From assembly GCF_014879975.1 (NCBI RefSeq), contig NZ_CP062501.1, positions 186,001 through 250,000 on the forward strand: a stretch of 64,000 nucleotides of DNA, written 5' to 3'. Each line of letters begins with the position of its first letter. The stretch's first letter is position 1. The translations under genes and the position numbers were made by a program. This document shows positions 18,470 to 26,932 of this stretch, in pieces. Source of the DNA: Vibrio bathopelagicus (GTDB lineage Bacteria > Pseudomonadota > Gammaproteobacteria > Enterobacterales > Vibrionaceae). Below the pieces are notes generated by a model, which saw only the letters and a list, made by a program, of their open reading frames with translations, made no database searches and had not been told where the DNA came from.

Positions 18470-19165
18470 ATGAAAAAATTACTTCCTTTAACACTACTAG
18501 CATTATTACCAATGACCTCAACTGCCGGGGGTTATGTCGATTTAAGGGCAGAGTATCGAAGTACGACAGATCAGTATCGAAGTCGTTTTATTGTTGGTCA
18601 CCATTTTGATAATGGGTATGGTTTAGAAACACTGACAAATGTTCGACATGCAGCGGGAGCGTATGACGAAACGAAGGTGATTAATACCGAGTTTACCCAT
18701 TATTACACCTATGCCATCAATGACAATTTTATGCTGAACCCTGGCGTAGTGATGAATTTTCAAGGCTCAAATACCTTCTTGATGCCTTATCTAAAGCTTA
18801 ATTACAACTTTGACAATGGGCTCTTTGTACATGGCCGTTATCGTTATGACTTTTCGACCGAAGCTTTAGTGAATGACTATGGCAATGAAGAGACAGCAAA
18901 GCGAAACCGTTATGATATTTGGACGGGATACAATACAGACAAATACATGATTTCGTATGCCTTTACGTATTTCGATCAGATTACGCATCATACGACAGAG
19001 CTCGCAACCGGCGATCTAAATGCCCGCGAGCATACCGTCAAAGCAGTCTACAAATGGAAACCAACAGTGAGGCCATACGCTGAAGTGGTTGATGCGGATA
19101 CGGTGCAATCAGAAAACGATAAAACGGATTGGCGTTTCCGAGTTGGTGTTAATTTCTCATTTTAA
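18470..19165 (+). CDS. KdgM-family outer membrane porin
   Basis: A 231-residue exported barrel. Signal peptide MKKLLPLTLLALLPMTSTA, then GGYVDLRAEYRS, the usual opening of oligogalacturonate-type KdgM porins. Strands alternate throughout and the protein ends WRFRVGVNFSF with a terminal aromatic. KdgM porins are 12-stranded channels lined with basic residues that pass acidic oligosaccharides. Between eda and a secreted hexosaminidase, it likely admits acid-ended amino-sugar oligomers or the free acid. It has its own 174-base upstream gap, so a separate promoter is possible. Confidence 0.85.
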   Translation: MKKLLPLTLLALLPMTSTAGGYVDLRAEYRSTTDQYRSRFIVGHHFDNGYGLETLTNVRHAAGAYDETKVINTEFTHYYTYAINDNFMLNPGVVMNFQGSNTFLMPYLKLNYNFDNGLFVHGRYRYDFSTEALVNDYGNEETAKRNRYDIWTGYNTDKYMISYAFTYFDQITHHTTELATGDLNAREHTVKAVYKWKPTVRPYAEVVDADTVQSENDKTDWRFRVGVNFSF

Positions 19166-19170
19166 TACAA

Positions 19171-19202
19171 CAGAGCCACATTATTTTTGTGAATAGGCTC
19201 TG
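19171..19202. other. Hairpin between porin and hexosaminidase genes
   Basis: Arms CAGAGCC (19171-19177) and GGCTCTG (19196-19202) in the 77-base gap. No T-run follows. It may modulate expression between the two genes. Confidence 0.35.
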
Positions 19203-19242
19203 ATAAATAAAATACAATGAAAGTTATATAGGAAAATTAATA

Positions 19243-21693
19243 ATGAAAAAAACTATATTGTCACTATTGATATCCGGTTCAGTAGTTTCTCCAATGGCTT
19301 TAGCAATGGCTCCAAATACAGACTTGAATTTAATGCCTTATCCACAAACTGTGGAATTAAAATCAGGCCAAGTGAAAGTAGATGGTAATTTTAAAGTTTA
19401 TATCAAAGGCTTTAACTCTGACCGTGTCGAATATACGGCGAAACGCTTTATTGATCGCCTTGAGCGTCAGACGGGTGTGCCGATTCTAAATTGGCAGGTT
19501 GATAGTGAAGACGAAGCGAACCTGATCATTGATATCGACGCGGCGCCAAAATCTGAAGTACAAAATATCGACTCCGAAGAGTCCTACAAAATTACCACTC
19601 AGGGTGAGCAAATCACGTTGAGCGCACCAAGCCCATACGGCGCAATTCACGGCATCGAAACCCTTTTACAGCTCGTTGAAACCACAGCGACTGGCTACCA
19701 TATTCCTGCCGTAACAATTGTCGATGAGCCTCGCTTCCGCTGGCGTGGTGTTTCTTACGATACTTCACGTCACTTTATTGAATTCGATGTGCTAATTCGT
19801 CAGTTAGATGCGATGGCTTCGGCGAAGATGAATGTGTTCCATTGGCACTTCTGGGACGACCAAGGCATTCGCATTCAAACCGAATCATGGCCGCGTCTGT
19901 GGTCTGAAACCGCTGATGGTAATTACTACACCAAAGACCAAGTTCGTTACCTAGTTGAGTATGCACGTAATCTTGGTATTCGTGTTATCCCTGAGGTCTC
20001 TCTACCGGGTCACTCTTCTGCCGTGGCTCATGCTTACCCACGCCTGATGTCTGGTGCAGAAGGTCAAAGCTATGATCAAGAGCGTGGCTGGGGCGTGTTT
20101 GAACCATTGATGGATCCGTTGAATCCAGAGCTTTATGACATGCTAGGTGATGTATTTGACGAAGTGACCGAACTGTTCCCTGATGAGTATTTCCATATCG
20201 GCGGCGATGAGCCGAATTACGCGCAATGGAAAAACAGCGAAAAGCACCAACGGTTCATTGAAGAGAACAATATCGATGGCGAGCGTGGTCTGCAGTCTTA
20301 CCTCAATGTAAAAGTTGAGAAGATGCTCGAAGAGCGCGGTAAGAAGATGACCGGTTGGGATGAGATTTGGCATAAAGATCTGCCGACTTCAATCGTGATT
20401 CAAAGCTGGCAAGGACACGACAGCATTGGTCGTGCTGCGAAAGAGGGCTACCCAGGTATTCTTTCTACGGGTTATTACCTAGATCAACCTCAGCCGACTA
20501 GCTACCACTATCGCAATGATCCAATGCCAAGTGGCATCACAGTTGACGATAAGCTGCACAGCGGCGAAAAATTCGTGACGTACCAATGGCAGAAGCCTCG
20601 TTCAAAAGGCGGCCCACGTAAGGGAACACTGACTATCATTGAAGCGAAAGACGGCACTTTCCGCGCATTTAGTGATTACAACGGCAAGTCTCGCGAAGAG
20701 ATCTTCATCCTTGATTATGTGCCGGGTAAAACCTTTGTTGGCCACTTCGATAACTTCATGTCGTACACCGAATTCAACCTAAATCTGAATTCAAATGGTT
20801 TTGCCGAAGGCAGTTACCAATTGGTCGGTAATGTACGTTGGCCAACTACAGGTGACGTGATTGCGAGCAGTGATGTTGAAGGCAGCGTGATTCCTGAACC
20901 GAATGGTGGTTACCCTGCGGAATTAACCGATAAAGAAAAAGAGCTTATCTTGGGCGGCGAGATCACTATGTGGCTAGAGAACAAAGACAGCCTCACGGTT
21001 GAAAACTACCTATGGCCGCGCAGCTACGCGATTGCAGAGCGCTTCTGGTCTGATGCAGAATTGACGGACGAACGCAGCATGTATAAGCGTATGAAGGCGA
21101 TGGATACATGGTCTGAAGTGTCGGTTGGACTTCGTCATCATGCGGACGCTGACATGCTGTTAAAACGTATTGCCAAAGGGCAGGATATCCACGACCTGCG
21201 CGTGCTTGCGAAATATACTGAACCAGCACAGTACTATGCGCGCAACTGGGAGAAGTGGAATTCTACTGAACCTAAGGGCACTTTATACAGCCAATACGAG
21301 CGTCTAAACCGCTTCGTTGATGCTTTGCCAGTGGAAAGCTACGCCGTGTATGAGATGCAAGACTTGGTTAATGAAGTGGCGACAGGCAATCAACAAGCAC
21401 TAGAGCAACTCGCTGAGCATTATCAGCAAGCAAAATCGGCTGCTCTTGCCGCTGAGACTGTCTTCGCAGGTAATGTGTCTTCGGTAGAGACTGTGGTGGT
21501 TGCAGAGAAAACCGCGGAAGTAGCAGACTTGGCGTTAACCTTGATTGCTAAAGCACAAGCGGGCGAAAAAGTTCGAGCATCAGATGCGAATGCCTACCAA
21601 GCAATACTGTCTGAATCAGCGAAAATCTATGATGAATCGATCATCGCGATTGTTCGCCCGACAGAGTTATTGTTGAAGCAGTTGGCTGAGTAA
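19243..21693 (+). CDS. Secreted GH20 beta-N-acetylhexosaminidase with inserted domain
   Basis: An 816-residue exported glycosidase. The signal peptide ends near MALA (residues 1-22). Residues about 30-160 are the GH20b domain. The catalytic barrel starts at FRWRGVSYDTSRHF, with the catalytic pair D322-E323 in HIGGDEPNY and the substrate tryptophans in QSWQGHD and GGEITMWLE. The barrel is interrupted between strands 7 and 8 by about 135 residues (about 425-560) not found in simple GH20 enzymes. Residues about 640-816 are helical. It releases terminal GlcNAc by substrate-assisted catalysis. Here it would trim oligomers, including acid-ended ones, before uptake. Confidence 0.92.
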   Translation: MKKTILSLLISGSVVSPMALAMAPNTDLNLMPYPQTVELKSGQVKVDGNFKVYIKGFNSDRVEYTAKRFIDRLERQTGVPILNWQVDSEDEANLIIDIDAAPKSEVQNIDSEESYKITTQGEQITLSAPSPYGAIHGIETLLQLVETTATGYHIPAVTIVDEPRFRWRGVSYDTSRHFIEFDVLIRQLDAMASAKMNVFHWHFWDDQGIRIQTESWPRLWSETADGNYYTKDQVRYLVEYARNLGIRVIPEVSLPGHSSAVAHAYPRLMSGAEGQSYDQERGWGVFEPLMDPLNPELYDMLGDVFDEVTELFPDEYFHIGGDEPNYAQWKNSEKHQRFIEENNIDGERGLQSYLNVKVEKMLEERGKKMTGWDEIWHKDLPTSIVIQSWQGHDSIGRAAKEGYPGILSTGYYLDQPQPTSYHYRNDPMPSGITVDDKLHSGEKFVTYQWQKPRSKGGPRKGTLTIIEAKDGTFRAFSDYNGKSREEIFILDYVPGKTFVGHFDNFMSYTEFNLNLNSNGFAEGSYQLVGNVRWPTTGDVIASSDVEGSVIPEPNGGYPAELTDKEKELILGGEITMWLENKDSLTVENYLWPRSYAIAERFWSDAELTDERSMYKRMKAMDTWSEVSVGLRHHADADMLLKRIAKGQDIHDLRVLAKYTEPAQYYARNWEKWNSTEPKGTLYSQYERLNRFVDALPVESYAVYEMQDLVNEVATGNQQALEQLAEHYQQAKSAALAAETVFAGNVSSVETVVVAEKTAEVADLALTLIAKAQAGEKVRASDANAYQAILSESAKIYDESIIAIVRPTELLLKQLAE

Positions 21694-21738
21694 GTCGTTA
21701 ACTGATTAGCGAATAAGTCACACGCCAATAAGTGAATC

Positions 21739-21766
21739 AAAACCGTCCTCTGTGGGCGGTTTTTTA
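21739..21766 (+). terminator. Rho-independent terminator of the hexosaminidase gene
   Basis: Stem AAACCGTCC / GGGCGGTTT (one G-T pair) followed by a T-run, about 46 bases after the stop codon. Confidence 0.85.
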
Positions 21767-21813
21767 GTTTTAGCTTCTCAATCGGATTTGAATTCTAAAC
21801 TCTATGTAAGCGA

Positions 21814-23877
21814 CTACTTACTATCAATGTTCTGTAGCGTTAACGTGAATGTCATACCTTGATCTGGGTTGTTCTTGGCTATCAAGGTGCCTTGCATATC
21901 CCGTACATTGTTGGCTGTAATCGCTAGCCCTAACCCCAAACCTTCACCCATCTTCTTGTTGGTATGAAACGGTTCGAAAATGGTTTCGAGTTGATCTTCA
22001 GATACACCACAACCGTTATCTTTAACCTTGATGATCACGCGTTGTTGCTCGGTATGAGCGCTGATAATAATGGTCGCTGGCGTCTGATTTTTCGTGGCAT
22101 CGACGGCATTTTTAAGTAGGTTGCCAAGCACTTGTCTGAGTCGCGCCTCTTCTCCCATCACCATCGAAATATTTGAAGCGACACGCACGCGCATATCGAC
22201 GTTTTCCAATTCGGCTTGATGAATACGCAGGGTTTCTTGCAGTGCGTCTGTCAGTGATACTGGGTAAGGCTTTTCAAGCCTTTTAAAGGCGAACGACTTC
22301 AACTGGCTGGTCATGTTGGCCATTCGGTCGATGAGGCTCATCACGAGATCCATGTTCGCTTTCAACATCTTGGTCTCGCCTCTTTCCATCAGTAATTGAT
22401 TACTTGAAAGCAGGGTTTTTAGACCAGTAAGCGGTTGGTTAAGCTCATGAGTGATCGCACTCGACATCCGCCCTAATGCGGCAAGTTTGCTTGATTCCAC
22501 CAGTTCTTGCTGCGCATCTTTGAGGTCTTGTGTTCGCTCTTCGACGCGCAGTTGCAGCGTTTTATTGGCTTCCTGAACTGCGATCTCCGCTTTCTTACGT
22601 TTACTGATATCAATTACGGTACACAGGTAATAAGTCGTGGCATGCCAAGGAAAGGCGCTAATAGAGAACAACACCGGGAAGTAACTGCCATCGCTGCGCC
22701 TCGCCATAGTTTCGACGCTGGTGATCTCAGCCAGTTCTTGGTGTTGTTCCAAGTTCTTGAGCAATTGTAAGCTGGTTGAATTCGGGTTGCCGGCTTCAAA
22801 TAACTGCCACGCCTTGATATTGCTGATCATTGAATCAGATAGGGAAAAGTAGTTCTTCGCCATCAGGTTGATATCGTGGATGCGACCGTGTTTATCGATC
22901 AGTATCAACCCAACATGGGTTTTATTGATCATCCCAGACAGTCGTTTCTCAGACTCTTCGATAAGCTTTTGGATTCGCAGATTGCTGAGTTTTTTCTGGC
23001 GTCTTTGATAAAGAATAACCAGTAATAACAGGACGAAAAGACAGCCCACCGCGACACTCCAGCTGATCCAGTTAGTGGTTTGGTTGAGGCTAGTTAATGG
23101 GGTGAGGTAGGTTAAACGCCAATTAAGGTCATCTAACTTGATTGACTGAATCAGGTAATCTTTATCTTGCAGTCGCCACACGCGTATATGGGTTTGGTCA
23201 TACAACTCGCGTTTTGTGGCTGTCGGCTGAGAGTTGAAGGTGTCATTGAACCAATCGGCACTCAGTCGGTGATCACTGGAGAGAAAGAACTGATCTCGAG
23301 GGTTTTGGAATAGTATCGCTTCACCATCGGCAAACCATTGATCGGTTAGTAACGATAAGTCGATTTGCACCGCCACAATTCCCACTACATCGGATGCTCT
23401 GTAAACGGGTGCAGCAATAAAGTAATCGGGAGTGACACCCTTGTTTTTTGTCACCACTGAAATCGCGCCACCTTGAAGGTGGATCTTAGAAACAATCGTG
23501 CTGGCGTTGTTTTTGCTCAGTTTGCTTCTTTCGACACTCGATACCAACAAATCACCTTCGCCAGAAAGCAGATACCAGCCCTTGGTATTGGCGGCTTTAT
23601 CCAATTGAATCAGTTGTTTCTTGATACGTTTTTCAAGGCGGTCTTCACCATCGATAAAACGAACCGTGGTTTCATCATTGGTTACCAGGTAGGGCAGATA
23701 ATAGAAACGCTTAAGGGTTCGCCTCGCTTCTGCAATGTAACCAAGGAAGCGTTGTTCGGCGTAGCGTTGGGCTTGCTCGAGTTTCCACTGGCTAATTCCA
23801 TTTTTGGTGGTGACCTGCACCAATCCAATCAATAAACAGGCACATAGGAATAACCAATATCGATTGTTGTTAACCAT
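21814..23877 (-). CDS. DctB-like sensor histidine kinase
   Basis: A 687-residue membrane sensor. A first membrane helix (about 7-23) and a second (about 270-290) enclose a periplasmic double-Cache-like sensing region with FIAAPVYRASDVVGIVAVQIDL. A PAS domain follows (about 320-430, GLILIDKHGRIHDINLMA). The kinase core has the phosphorylated histidine in SSAITHELNQPL, the N box RQVLGNLLKNAVDAT, and G boxes VKDNGCGVSEDQ and GEGLGLGLAI. Paired head to head with a sigma-54 response regulator and next to a TRAP operon, it should sense that transporter's substrate, as DctB does for C4-dicarboxylates. Confidence 0.9.
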   Translation of the reverse strand: MVNNNRYWLFLCACLLIGLVQVTTKNGISQWKLEQAQRYAEQRFLGYIAEARRTLKRFYYLPYLVTNDETTVRFIDGEDRLEKRIKKQLIQLDKAANTKGWYLLSGEGDLLVSSVERSKLSKNNASTIVSKIHLQGGAISVVTKNKGVTPDYFIAAPVYRASDVVGIVAVQIDLSLLTDQWFADGEAILFQNPRDQFFLSSDHRLSADWFNDTFNSQPTATKRELYDQTHIRVWRLQDKDYLIQSIKLDDLNWRLTYLTPLTSLNQTTNWISWSVAVGCLFVLLLLVILYQRRQKKLSNLRIQKLIEESEKRLSGMINKTHVGLILIDKHGRIHDINLMAKNYFSLSDSMISNIKAWQLFEAGNPNSTSLQLLKNLEQHQELAEITSVETMARRSDGSYFPVLFSISAFPWHATTYYLCTVIDISKRKKAEIAVQEANKTLQLRVEERTQDLKDAQQELVESSKLAALGRMSSAITHELNQPLTGLKTLLSSNQLLMERGETKMLKANMDLVMSLIDRMANMTSQLKSFAFKRLEKPYPVSLTDALQETLRIHQAELENVDMRVRVASNISMVMGEEARLRQVLGNLLKNAVDATKNQTPATIIISAHTEQQRVIIKVKDNGCGVSEDQLETIFEPFHTNKKMGEGLGLGLAITANNVRDMQGTLIAKNNPDQGMTFTLTLQNIDSK

Positions 23878-24106
23878 TCTTGATTAAATCCTTTTAAAAT
23901 TAGTGATTTACCTATCTAGATTAATGAGATACGAAGCTTCACTGTTTTATTGCTTGGAAGGTGGAGTGTGGGACAAATCGAAGCTAACAAACATTATTAA
24001 ACTGTTAAAGGAGTGTTATTCAAAGTGGGAGCTAGCTCCTTTTCGTCTGCGCCTTTTTTACATACCGTGGGCGACATTATCCAGATGTAAGCGACGGAAC
24101 CAAACT

Positions 24107-25447
24107 ATGCAGCGTATTGCTTTAATTGAAGATGACGCGATTGTGCGTCAAGCAACCAGCCAATGGTTACAGTTGGCTGGCTTTGATGTCACCGCATTTG
24201 AAGTGGGGCAAGATGCGTTAGATGCTGTAGAGCTGAGTGATTTTCAGACCATCATCACCGATGTTCGCTTACCTGATATTGATGGTGTTGAACTGCTAAG
24301 ACGCTTTAAAAGCCTTGTGCCAGATGTGCCCGTTATCTTGATTACAGGTCACGGTGATGTCGATATGGCGGTGAAATCGCTACAGCAAGGTGCCTATGAT
24401 TTCATTGAAAAGCCGTTCGACCCAGAGCGCCTATCTCAAACGGTATCGGAAGCGGTCGACAAGCATCAAAGTGGCCAAGACAGAAACCGTCGTCAGAACT
24501 ATCTGGATAACCTTAAGGGCATTGAACAGGTGCTGATTGGTCGCAGCAAGGTGATGTGTGAATTACGCGAGCAAATACAAAAAGTCGCCTCGATTGATAC
24601 CAATGTGATCATTTATGGTGAAACCGGCTGTGGTAAAGAGCTGGTCGCTTCTTGTCTGCATGAGTTTAGCCAGCGTAAAACCCATCCATTTGTGCCGCTC
24701 AACTGTGGTGCGATTCCAGAAAATCTCTTTGAAAGCGAGTTGTTTGGGCATGAAGCTGGTGCGTTTACTGGTGCCGCCAAGCGACGCATTGGTAAGCTTG
24801 AATTTGCCGACAAAGGCACGGTGTTTCTTGATGAAATAGAGAGTATGCCGCTGTCGATGCAGGTAAAAGTGCTGCGAACCTTGCAAGATAATGTTGTAGA
24901 ACGCGTGGGTGGTAATCAGCAACAACATGTTGATCTACGAGTGGTCTCTGCTTCGAAAAGCGATCTACTTAATCATCCTGATTTTCGCCAAGATCTTTTC
25001 TATCGTTTGAACGTTGCCCAACTGCATTTACCTCCACTCAGTGATCGCGAAGAAGATGCCTTGCTTTTGTTTGAACACTTTACCCAAGAAGCGAACAGTG
25101 AAACCCGAGTTGCCAGTGAGGCCGATCGTTATGCCTTGTTGTCGTATGCATGGCCGGGTAATGTGCGCGAACTGCGTAACGTGGCGATTCGTTTTGCGCT
25201 GGATGAAAGCCTGACCGTCGGGGATATTTTGGCGTGTCGACCTAACTCAGTAACAGAATCAACCACGGCAGGCATCCCATTGGCGGTTCAGGTTCAGAGC
25301 TTTGAGCGAAAAGTGATTCATGATGCGCTAGTGCGTTATCAAGGGCGCATCAATGATGTGATGCAAGACTTGGATTTACCCCGCCGAACATTGAATCAAA
25401 AAATGGTGCGCTATGCGTTGAACCGAAGCGATTATGTCGATTCGTAA
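24107..25447 (+). CDS. DctD-like sigma-54-dependent response regulator
   Basis: A 446-residue enhancer-binding protein. The receiver domain (1-120) has Asp52 in ITDVRLPDIDG. The AAA+ domain has Walker A GETGCGKE near 170, the sigma-54-contacting loop GAFTGA at 218-223, and VFLDEIESMP. A Fis-type helix-turn-helix ends the protein (INDVMQDLDLPRRTLNQKM). An open frame extends upstream to 23903, but family alignment and MQRIALIEDD favour the ATG at 24107. Divergent from its kinase. Three copies of an 18-bp site and a consensus sigma-54 promoter lie between it and the TRAP operon. Confidence 0.92.
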   Translation: MQRIALIEDDAIVRQATSQWLQLAGFDVTAFEVGQDALDAVELSDFQTIITDVRLPDIDGVELLRRFKSLVPDVPVILITGHGDVDMAVKSLQQGAYDFIEKPFDPERLSQTVSEAVDKHQSGQDRNRRQNYLDNLKGIEQVLIGRSKVMCELREQIQKVASIDTNVIIYGETGCGKELVASCLHEFSQRKTHPFVPLNCGAIPENLFESELFGHEAGAFTGAAKRRIGKLEFADKGTVFLDEIESMPLSMQVKVLRTLQDNVVERVGGNQQQHVDLRVVSASKSDLLNHPDFRQDLFYRLNVAQLHLPPLSDREEDALLLFEHFTQEANSETRVASEADRYALLSYAWPGNVRELRNVAIRFALDESLTVGDILACRPNSVTESTTAGIPLAVQVQSFERKVIHDALVRYQGRINDVMQDLDLPRRTLNQKMVRYALNRSDYVDS

Positions 25448-25482
25448 GTGATGAGGAGATGAGAGGTGCTGTCATAAATCAA

Positions 25483-25500
25483 TGAGCAAAAAATGGCTCA
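25483..25500. promoter_or_regulatory. Candidate enhancer-binding site, copy 1
   Basis: TGAGCAAAAAATGGCTCA, an interrupted palindrome with TGAGC and GCTCA ends. It begins 36 bases past the stop of the DctD-like gene and about 240 bases before the predicted transcription start. Matches copies 2 and 3 as TRAGCAARAAATRGCTCA. Confidence 0.65.
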
Positions 25501-25592
25501 CCTCATATTTGTTACTTTATAAACATTGATCACATAAATACGACGCAGTGTGACTTATCTATCTTTAAATAGATGTTAAAGCTTACTTTGAA

Positions 25593-25610
25593 TAAGCAAA
25601 AAATAGCTCA
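25593..25610. promoter_or_regulatory. Candidate enhancer-binding site, copy 2
   Basis: TAAGCAAAAAATAGCTCA, two substitutions from copy 1. It starts 110 bases downstream of copy 1, close to a whole number of helix turns. Confidence 0.65.
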
Positions 25611-25626
25611 TTGATTCGTGGTCAAA

Positions 25627-25644
25627 TAAGCAAGAAATAGCTCA
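25627..25644. promoter_or_regulatory. Candidate enhancer-binding site, copy 3
   Basis: TAAGCAAGAAATAGCTCA, one substitution from copy 2. Its centre is about 85 bases upstream of the predicted sigma-54 start, a normal enhancer distance. Confidence 0.65.
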
Positions 25645-25694
25645 CTTCAAATGAGATTTGGAATTAAATTCAATTAAAACAGTGATTTAAAAAC

Positions 25695-25710
25695 TGGCAT
25701 TGCGCTTGCT
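25695..25710 (+). promoter_or_regulatory. Sigma-54 promoter of the TAXI-TRAP operon
   Basis: TGGCATTGCGCTTGCT matches the TGGCAC-N5-TTGCW consensus, with GG at 25696-25697 and GC at 25708-25709, exactly 10 bases between them. It lies 59 bases before the solute-binding-protein ATG and downstream of the three candidate enhancer sites. The neighbouring gene encodes a GAFTGA-type activator. Confidence 0.85.
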
Positions 25711-25768
25711 ATCTAACGATTGTTGTTAACAAAAATATAACGTGAATAACTCTACATGGAGAGTAACA

Positions 25769-26782
25769 ATGAAATACAACAAGCTAGTTAAAACTTTAGC
25801 AATCGCAATGGCCTCTATTGGCCTTATCAGCAACGCCTCAGCTCAAGAAGATCGCAGCTACATTTTAGCGACGGCCTCAACGGGTGGTACTTACTATCCA
25901 GTGGGGGTGGCTTTAGCGACATTGAGTAAAGTTAAGCTTGCGCCAAAGCAGCACTTTTCTTTAGCGGCTATCAGCTCTGCGGGATCGGGCGAGAACGTGA
26001 AACTTCTCAATGAGAACGAAGCACAGTTTGCCATTTTGCAAGGTTTGTATGGTGCATGGGCGTGGCAAGGGCTTGGTCCATATGAGAAGTCAGGCAGTCA
26101 AAAACAACTGCGTTCAGTCTCTATGCTATGGCAAAACGTTGAACACTTTATTGTGCGCTCTGATCTGACAGAAACGGGCACCATGAGTGATTTAGAAAAT
26201 CTAAACGGCAAAAAATTCTCTATCGGTAAGAAGAACTCAGGTACAGAGAATTCAGGACGCCAGATCATGCAAGGCCTGTCGGTTAACCCAGAACAATTTA
26301 AACTCGCCTTTATGGGTTACGGCGGCAGTGCAAGTGCACTACAAAATGGCACCATTGATGGCATGAATACGCCTGCTGGTGTGCCTGTTGGTGCGGTAAC
26401 TCAAGCCTTTGCAGCCTTGGGTGAAGACATTCAAATCCTGTCATTTACCGATGCGCAAATCAAACAAGCGAACGGCGATTACAATATCTGGACCAAGTAC
26501 GAGATCCCAGCTAACACTTACCCTGGTGTTGATAAGCCGATCACCACTATCGCTCAACCTAACTTCCTAGCGGTTCGTGAAGACATCTCTGAAGAAGATG
26601 TTTATCAGCTGACTAAAGCTATCTATGAAAACCTACCTTTCCTACAAGGTATCCACAAAGCAACCAAAGCAATGGCTCTCGAGAAAGGGATCGCAGGTCT
26701 GCCTGTTCCACTTCACCCGGGCGCTGCACGTTACTACCAAGAAGTGGGCATCGATGTCCCTTCTGAGTTGATCGTCAACTAA
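25769..26782 (+). CDS. TAXI-family TRAP transporter substrate-binding protein
   Basis: A 337-residue periplasmic binding protein of the TAXI (TRAP-associated extracytoplasmic immunogenic) type. The signal peptide ends SNASA. The mature part opens SYILATASTGGTYYPVGVALATL, the TAXI hallmark, and ends in the usual helical region. An in-frame start exists at 25742, but GGAGAG places the start at 25769. It delivers its ligand to the fused permease encoded next. With L-2-hydroxyglutarate oxidase as the last operon gene, a C5 hydroxy- or ketoacid is a fair guess at the ligand. Confidence 0.92.
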   Translation: MKYNKLVKTLAIAMASIGLISNASAQEDRSYILATASTGGTYYPVGVALATLSKVKLAPKQHFSLAAISSAGSGENVKLLNENEAQFAILQGLYGAWAWQGLGPYEKSGSQKQLRSVSMLWQNVEHFIVRSDLTETGTMSDLENLNGKKFSIGKKNSGTENSGRQIMQGLSVNPEQFKLAFMGYGGSASALQNGTIDGMNTPAGVPVGAVTQAFAALGEDIQILSFTDAQIKQANGDYNIWTKYEIPANTYPGVDKPITTIAQPNFLAVREDISEEDVYQLTKAIYENLPFLQGIHKATKAMALEKGIAGLPVPLHPGAARYYQEVGIDVPSELIVN

Positions 26783-26842
26783 CGGTTTCGACAACTAACC
26801 GTCTTCGTCAATTCAAAAAACACCCTTCGTAACTAAATTGCT

Positions 26843-26879
26843 AGGTGCGCGTTCATATTGTGAATGTGTTCGTGCACCT
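26843..26879 (+). other. Intercistronic hairpin after the binding-protein gene
   Basis: Outer arms AGGTGC (26843-26848) and GCACCT (26874-26879) with an inner TTCA/TGAA stem. It separates the binding-protein and permease genes, a common place for a stem that keeps binding-protein mRNA more abundant. Confidence 0.45.
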
Positions 26880-26932
26880 CCTCACTTTATGGATTTTCTC
26901 TTCGTGTTTGCTGCGGAGAGCAGGAGTTTTCT

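Noticed and set aside
23903..24106. 68-residue N-terminal extension of the DctD-like regulator
   Set aside because: Receiver domains begin right at MQRIALIEDD; the extension shows no family feature and overlaps the divergent promoter region.
26864..26932. Extended N-terminus of the fused TRAP permease
   Set aside because: The stretch covers the intercistronic hairpin and is cysteine-rich and unlike the family; CAGGAG marks the ATG at 26933.
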